Origin: Pedobacter segetis
GTDB taxonomy: Bacteria > Bacteroidota > Bacteroidia > Sphingobacteriales > Sphingobacteriaceae
Assembly: GCF_016623585.1 (NCBI RefSeq)
Contig: NZ_JAEHFY010000004.1
Location: 1 to 64,000 of the forward strand
Length of the DNA stretch: 64,000 nucleotides
Direction of reading: 5' to 3'
A program made the position numbers and the translations under genes. Of this stretch, positions 60,417 to 64,000 are shown one piece after another. How positions within the stretch are numbered: the stretch's first letter is position 1; the number at the start of each line of letters is the position of its first letter. The notes beneath the pieces were generated by a model, which saw only the letters and a list, made by a program, of their open reading frames with translations, was not told the origin of the DNA and did not search any database.

Positions 60417-61643
60417 TCAGCGGTTACTTACCACTAATAGATTAAGGTCTTTATGTGGCAAATTGAATCTTTGGGCCAGGTCTTTATTAGTCATGGCTCC
60501 TTGGTAAAGATATACTGCATTTCTTATGCCAGTTTTTTCCCAAATTAAGTTCATAATTCCGCCCATATCGCCAATATCAACTAATATAGGCGTTACAATG
60601 TTTGTTAAGGCATAGGTAGCTGTTCTGCTAACACGCGAAGCAATATTAGGTACACAGTAGTGTATAACGTCATGTTTTCTAAAAACCGGTTTTTTATGGT
60701 TGGTAACTTCAGATGTTTCAAAACAACCTCCCTGATCAATGCTTACATCAATGATTACCGAGTTGGGTTTCATCTTGGCAACGGTTTCTTCGCTTACCAC
60801 ACATGGGCTGCGGCCGTGGTTTGCCCTAATGGCACCAATTACCACATCACAGGTTGTAATGGCTTTTTCTAAAACAATGGGTTGCATAACAGATGTAAAA
60901 ACCTTGCACCCAATGTTATCCTGCAAGCGGCGCAATCTAAACAAAGAAGTATCAAAAACCTTTACCTCTGCGCCCAAAGCTATGGCCGTTCTTGCGGCAT
61001 ACTCACCAACCGTACCGGCGCCCAAGATTACTATTTCGGTAGGTGGCACACCTGTAACACCGCCAAGCATCAATCCTTTGCCGCCAAATACATTGCTTAC
61101 ATATTCTGCCGCTATTAAAACCGAGGTAGAGCCTACAATTTCGCTCATTGCTCTCACAACGGTTAAAACATTAAACTCATCGCGTAAATATTCAAAAGCT
61201 AAGGCGGTGATCTTTTTAGACATTAATGCTTGCACATAATCTTGTTTCATGGTTGACATTTGCAAGGTTGAGAACAAAATCTGGTTATGCTTCATCATGC
61301 CCACTTCTTCCATTGTTGGAGGGGCAATTTTTATGATGATATTTGCCTGGTAAACTTCTTTGACATCATAAACTATTTTTGCGCCTTGCTCGCTGTATTT
61401 AATATCTGCAAAATTTGCGCCCATCCCAGCACCAGATTCTATAACAACTTCATGCCCGTTATTTACCAATAAAGCCACAGAAAGCGGTGTTAGCGCAATC
61501 CTATTCTCTTGAAATGAAGTTTCTTTGGGTATGCCGATATACAGACTGTTTTTTTTAACTTTTGTAGGGGCCAAAGTTTCTTGTGGCTGCATCATCGCTT
61601 GTTTTGCAACCTCGGTAAATCCACCCATCAGTTTAGTATCCAT
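60417..61643 (-). CDS. ald: alanine dehydrogenase
   Basis: 408 residues. After a ~30-residue extension comes the family start LYIGIPKETSFQENRIALTPLSVALLVNNGHEVVIESGAGMGANF. The NAD-binding loop is VILGAGTVGEYAARTAIALGAEVKVFDTS, followed by NSVIIDVSIDQGGCFETSE and VFRKHDVIHYCVPNIASRVSRTATYALTNIVTPIL. It interconverts alanine with pyruvate and ammonia. The protein is about 35 residues longer than typical enzymes, mostly at the N-terminus, as is common in Bacteroidota. The transhydrogenase alpha subunit is a related alternative but less likely given the C-terminus. Confidence 0.87.
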   Translation of the reverse strand: MDTKLMGGFTEVAKQAMMQPQETLAPTKVKKNSLYIGIPKETSFQENRIALTPLSVALLVNNGHEVVIESGAGMGANFADIKYSEQGAKIVYDVKEVYQANIIIKIAPPTMEEVGMMKHNQILFSTLQMSTMKQDYVQALMSKKITALAFEYLRDEFNVLTVVRAMSEIVGSTSVLIAAEYVSNVFGGKGLMLGGVTGVPPTEIVILGAGTVGEYAARTAIALGAEVKVFDTSLFRLRRLQDNIGCKVFTSVMQPIVLEKAITTCDVVIGAIRANHGRSPCVVSEETVAKMKPNSVIIDVSIDQGGCFETSEVTNHKKPVFRKHDVIHYCVPNIASRVSRTATYALTNIVTPILVDIGDMGGIMNLIWEKTGIRNAVYLYQGAMTNKDLAQRFNLPHKDLNLLVVSNR

Positions 61644-61737
61644 TTTAGTTCTTTATATCATTAAATGGGCATTTTAATACTCCGCCAGCTGGCAGATGTA
61701 TCTCATTTTGCAACTTGCTAAAGGGCAAGAGCAAAAA

Positions 61738-61790
61738 AAGCCTGCCCGAAATACAGGCGGGGCTGCCATTTCTATCGTTAACACAAAACC
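61738..61790. repeat. diverged dispersed repeat
   Basis: A hairpin-forming segment (AAGCCTGCCCG ... CAGGCGGGGCT) is followed by CTATCGTTAACACAAAACC, which resembles the right end of the repeats at 19652 and 35747 (CTATCCCTAACGCAAAACC). A CCGCCAGCTGGC palindrome sits at 61682-61693. Both lie between tsaE and ald. Confidence 0.45.
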
Positions 61791-61848
61791 TATTTTTATT
61801 TCTCTGCTAAATTTATAAAAACCTTTATCGGCTCTTTGCTAGAGGGTT

Positions 61849-62265
61849 TTAAATAACGCTCAATTCGATCTCTCTTTCTGTCTCGCCCAAAATCTCAATC
61901 TGTACTTTAGTATAATGTTCTGGCAATAGATCGGCTATTTTTTCTGGCCATTCTACAAAGCAATAATTCCCAGAATAAAAATAATCTTCATAACCCATAT
62001 CAAAACCTTCATTCTGGTTCTTTAATCGGTAAAAATCAAAATGGAATATGCTTCCGTTCTCTAGCTCATACTCGTTCACGATAGAAAAAGTTGGACTGCT
62101 GGTATGGTCTTTTGTGCCTAAAAGTTCACATAATTTATTAATTAATGTTGTTTTTCCTGCGCCCATACTTCCGAAAAAGAGAAATATCTTTTCTTTGTTA
62201 GCTTGGTTTAATATTGTTTTTGCCACATCTTCTAAACCAATAAGACTGGCAACTTTAATCTTCAT
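61849..62265 (-). CDS. tsaE: tRNA threonylcarbamoyladenosine biosynthesis ATPase TsaE
   Basis: 138 residues. The P-loop is FLFFGSMGAGKTTLINKLCELLG near residue 30, followed by SSPTFSIVNEYELENGSIFHFDFYRLKN and the C-terminal FVEWPEKIADLLPEHYTKVQIEI, all characteristic of TsaE. It works with TsaB and TsaD in making t6A at position 37 of ANN-decoding tRNAs. It lies 12 bp downstream of porX on the same strand, a neighbourhood common in Bacteroidota. Confidence 0.95.
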   Translation of the reverse strand: MKIKVASLIGLEDVAKTILNQANKEKIFLFFGSMGAGKTTLINKLCELLGTKDHTSSPTFSIVNEYELENGSIFHFDFYRLKNQNEGFDMGYEDYFYSGNYCFVEWPEKIADLLPEHYTKVQIEILGETEREIELSVI

Positions 62266-62277
62266 GCCATAAAAATA

Positions 62278-63831
62278 TTATTTGTTTTTATAGGTAACAA
62301 TAGGGATGATCATTTCTTCTAAAGAAATTCCGCCATGCTGAAAAGTCTCATTAAAATAATTAACAAACTGGTTATAATTGTTTTGGTAAACAAAATATGA
62401 ATCTTCTTTTGCAAAAATATAGCTAGAGCTTACGTGTAATTTGGGCAACATGGCATCTGCGGGGTTTTTAACTAAAAAAACGTCTTTACTGTTGTAATTT
62501 AGGTTTTTGCCTTGTTTGTACCTTAAATTAGAATTGGTGTTTTTGTCCCCGATAACTTTACTAGGGCTTTTAACCCTTATGGTACCATGATCCGTGGTAA
62601 TAATTAACCTAACTTTCTTTTGGGCCAATTTTTTGATTAAATCTAAGAGCGGAGAATGCTCAAACCAAGAGAGCGTTAAAGATCGATAGGCAGCATCATC
62701 GTTTGCCAGTTCACGTATCATCTGCATATCTGTACGGGCATGGGAAAGCATATCAACAAAGTTGTAAACAATTGCATTTAACTCGTTGCCCATTAAATTA
62801 GGCAAAGAATCGTTTAGGTTTCTGCCCTGATCTTGATTTAATATTTTATGATAAGAGAATTTAAGGTCTTTTTTAACCGAACGCTTGATCTGGTCTTCTA
62901 AAAACTTTTCCTCAAACAGATTCTTTCCGCCCTCGTCTTCATCGTTTTGCCACATTTCTGGAAAACGTTTTTCCATATCTGAGGGCATCAGGCCAGAAAA
63001 TATCGCGTTTCTTGCATATTGGGTTGCGGTTGGTAAGATACTAAAATAGGTTTCTTCATCCTCTAGCCTAAAATATTCTGAGATAATAGGATTGATGATC
63101 TTCCATTGGTCATAACGAAGGTTATCAATCAGTATGAAGAACGTAGGTATCTGCTCGCTCAGGTTTGGAAAAATCTTTTTCTTAAACAATTGGTGCGATA
63201 GCATTGGTGCTTTATCTTGGTTTTTTACCCACTCTAAATAATTCTTCTCTATAAATTTAGAAAACTGTGCATTAGCCTCTGATTTTTGCATCGTCAAAAT
63301 CTCATGCATCCCGGCATCTTCCAACTTCTCTAGTTCTAGCTCCCAAAAGATCAGTTTTTTATAAACATCAACCCATTCTTGGTAGTTTAGGTTATCGTTT
63401 AATATCATCCCTAAATTCCTAAAGTCTTGTTGGTAGGCCATAGAGGTTTTTTCGCTCACCAACCTTTTGTTATCAATCAATTTTTTGATAGTCAACAGAA
63501 TTTGCTTCGGGTTTACGGGTTTGATCAGATAATCGTCAATTTTAAAACCAATGGCATCTTCCATCAAATACTCTTCCTCGCTTTTGGTGATCATTACAAC
63601 CGGTACATCTGGGTTAATGGTTTTGATGCTGCTCAAGGTTTCTAATCCGGTTAAACCGGGCATATTTTCATCCAAGAAAACAAGGTCGAAATCCTTTGTT
63701 TTAAAAATGTCTAAAGCATCCCTTCCGTTGGTGGCTGTATCGATCTGGTAGCCTTTTTCGTTAAGGAAAAGGATGTGTGGTTTTAAAAGGTCAATTTCAT
63801 CATCGGCCCACAATATATTTGCTAACTGCAT
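62278..63831 (-). CDS. porX: PorX-type response regulator/alkaline phosphatase superfamily protein
   Basis: 517 residues. The receiver (about 1-120) has ILWADDEIDLLKPHI, phospho-acceptor Asp in LVFLDENMPGLTG and DDYLIKPVNPKQI. A helical linker leads to a PglZ/alkaline-phosphatase-like domain from about residue 220 (FFILIDNLRYDQW with a metal/nucleophile region, LPTATQYARNAIFSGLMP, VRLIITTDHGTIRVKSPSKV, QHGGISLEEMIIPIV). PorX controls type IX secretion genes with PorY and SigP in Porphyromonas and is widely conserved. It has no DNA-binding domain. It is divergent from an HD-domain gene at the window edge. Confidence 0.95.
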   Translation of the reverse strand: MQLANILWADDEIDLLKPHILFLNEKGYQIDTATNGRDALDIFKTKDFDLVFLDENMPGLTGLETLSSIKTINPDVPVVMITKSEEEYLMEDAIGFKIDDYLIKPVNPKQILLTIKKLIDNKRLVSEKTSMAYQQDFRNLGMILNDNLNYQEWVDVYKKLIFWELELEKLEDAGMHEILTMQKSEANAQFSKFIEKNYLEWVKNQDKAPMLSHQLFKKKIFPNLSEQIPTFFILIDNLRYDQWKIINPIISEYFRLEDEETYFSILPTATQYARNAIFSGLMPSDMEKRFPEMWQNDEDEGGKNLFEEKFLEDQIKRSVKKDLKFSYHKILNQDQGRNLNDSLPNLMGNELNAIVYNFVDMLSHARTDMQMIRELANDDAAYRSLTLSWFEHSPLLDLIKKLAQKKVRLIITTDHGTIRVKSPSKVIGDKNTNSNLRYKQGKNLNYNSKDVFLVKNPADAMLPKLHVSSSYIFAKEDSYFVYQNNYNQFVNYFNETFQHGGISLEEMIIPIVTYKNK

Positions 63832-63937
63832 ATAAAAATTTCTAATTCGCTGATTTTCTTTTTAATTTCTCAATATTTGCCAAGAATTAACTCGAGAGCT
63901 AAAATTAGCAATTTTTGTGCCTTATAATTTATTTAGG

Positions 63938-64000
63938 TTGAATAAGAACAAAATAATAAACGATCCAGTTTACGGATTTATAAGTATTAAAACCCCTTTA
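63938..64000 (+). CDS. N-terminus of HD-domain (dNTPase-like) protein, cut by window end
   Basis: From the TTG at 63938 the frame reads LNKNKIINDPVYGFISIKTP and runs off the window. NKNKIINDPVYGF is the characteristic start of the HD-domain phosphohydrolase that stands divergent from porX in many Bacteroidota. There is no in-frame ATG upstream, so TTG is the likely start. Only 21 codons are visible; the assignment rests on the motif and the neighbourhood. Confidence 0.6.
   Translation, partial: MNKNKIINDPVYGFISIKTPL

Noticed and set aside
60739-61239. 166-residue plus-strand ORF within ald
   Set aside because: It is antisense to the alanine dehydrogenase coding sequence.

Overview
The window looks like chromosome from a member of the Bacteroidota, most probably Sphingobacteriaceae and Pedobacter-like. 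It is AT-rich. Most starts lack a Shine-Dalgarno stretch, and one promoter matches the TTTG / TAnnTTTG form of this phylum. It encodes PorX (type IX secretion control), GldD, several outer-membrane barrels with carboxypeptidase-regulatory-like N-termini, and LytS/LytTR pairs. No rRNA, tRNA, prophage or true CRISPR array was recognised.

Layout. 1-840: a five-copy 58-bp hairpin array beside an IS200-like (RAYT-type) transposase. 0.9-7.7 kb: sugar/inositol-type dehydrogenase, outer-membrane barrel, SIMPL protein, a TPR-like secreted protein, a stand-alone B12-binding domain protein and a crotonase. 7.9-15.1 kb: a signalling cluster (NtrC-type regulator, membrane PAS kinase, single-domain receiver, and a receiver-PAS-kinase protein whose phospho-acceptor His is Asn), followed by a beta-barrel protein with its own promoter. 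15.2-16.4 kb: a gene-cassette-like insertion and repeat arrays. 16.6-24.3 kb: a minus-strand assimilatory sulfate reduction cluster (sulfite reductase, cobA, a precorrin-2 dehydrogenase/permease fusion, cysH, cysD, cysN). It is preceded by a 30-codon leader peptide ORF with a Cys codon and a terminator, which suggests attenuation. 24.4-24.9 kb: a RelE/ParE-type toxin-antitoxin pair. 25-30 kb: a barrel protein, a large GAF-PAS hybrid kinase, an HPt protein and a possible small RNA. 30.1-35.7 kb: a LytS/LytTR pair, a Gly-rich secreted protein and a Gly-rich TonB-type receptor. 36.4-41.9 kb: beta-CASP nuclease, M28 peptidase, TruA, SPW-type membrane protein, topoisomerase IB. 41.95-42.87 kb: a second cassette-like insertion carrying a frameshifted toxin and an intact antitoxin. 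43.3-45.1 kb: a second LytS/LytTR pair. 45-56.5 kb: a mostly minus-strand run with a GFKPRFK repeat protein, DUF2442 protein, serine hydrolase, AsmA-like protein, LolC/E permease, two hydrolases, GldD, AroE, phosphosulfolactate synthase and a TPR protein. 57-64 kb: siderophore receptor, BrkB protein, alanine dehydrogenase, TsaE, PorX and the first codons of a divergent HD-domain gene.

Main points for a second look. (1) Two distant insertions each carry a gene followed at its 3' end, in the same orientation, by the same ~130-bp imperfect palindrome. The 5' edge of each insertion is the near-exact complement of the start of its own palindrome, which is the geometry of an integron gene cassette with an attC site, although no integrase is in view. 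(2) The sulfur operon has a leader peptide/terminator. (3) One kinase has lost its catalytic His/Glu pair but kept its ATP-binding motifs. (4) One protein carries five GFKPRFK motifs whose DNA has diverged synonymously. All assignments are from reading the sequence; no database search was run.
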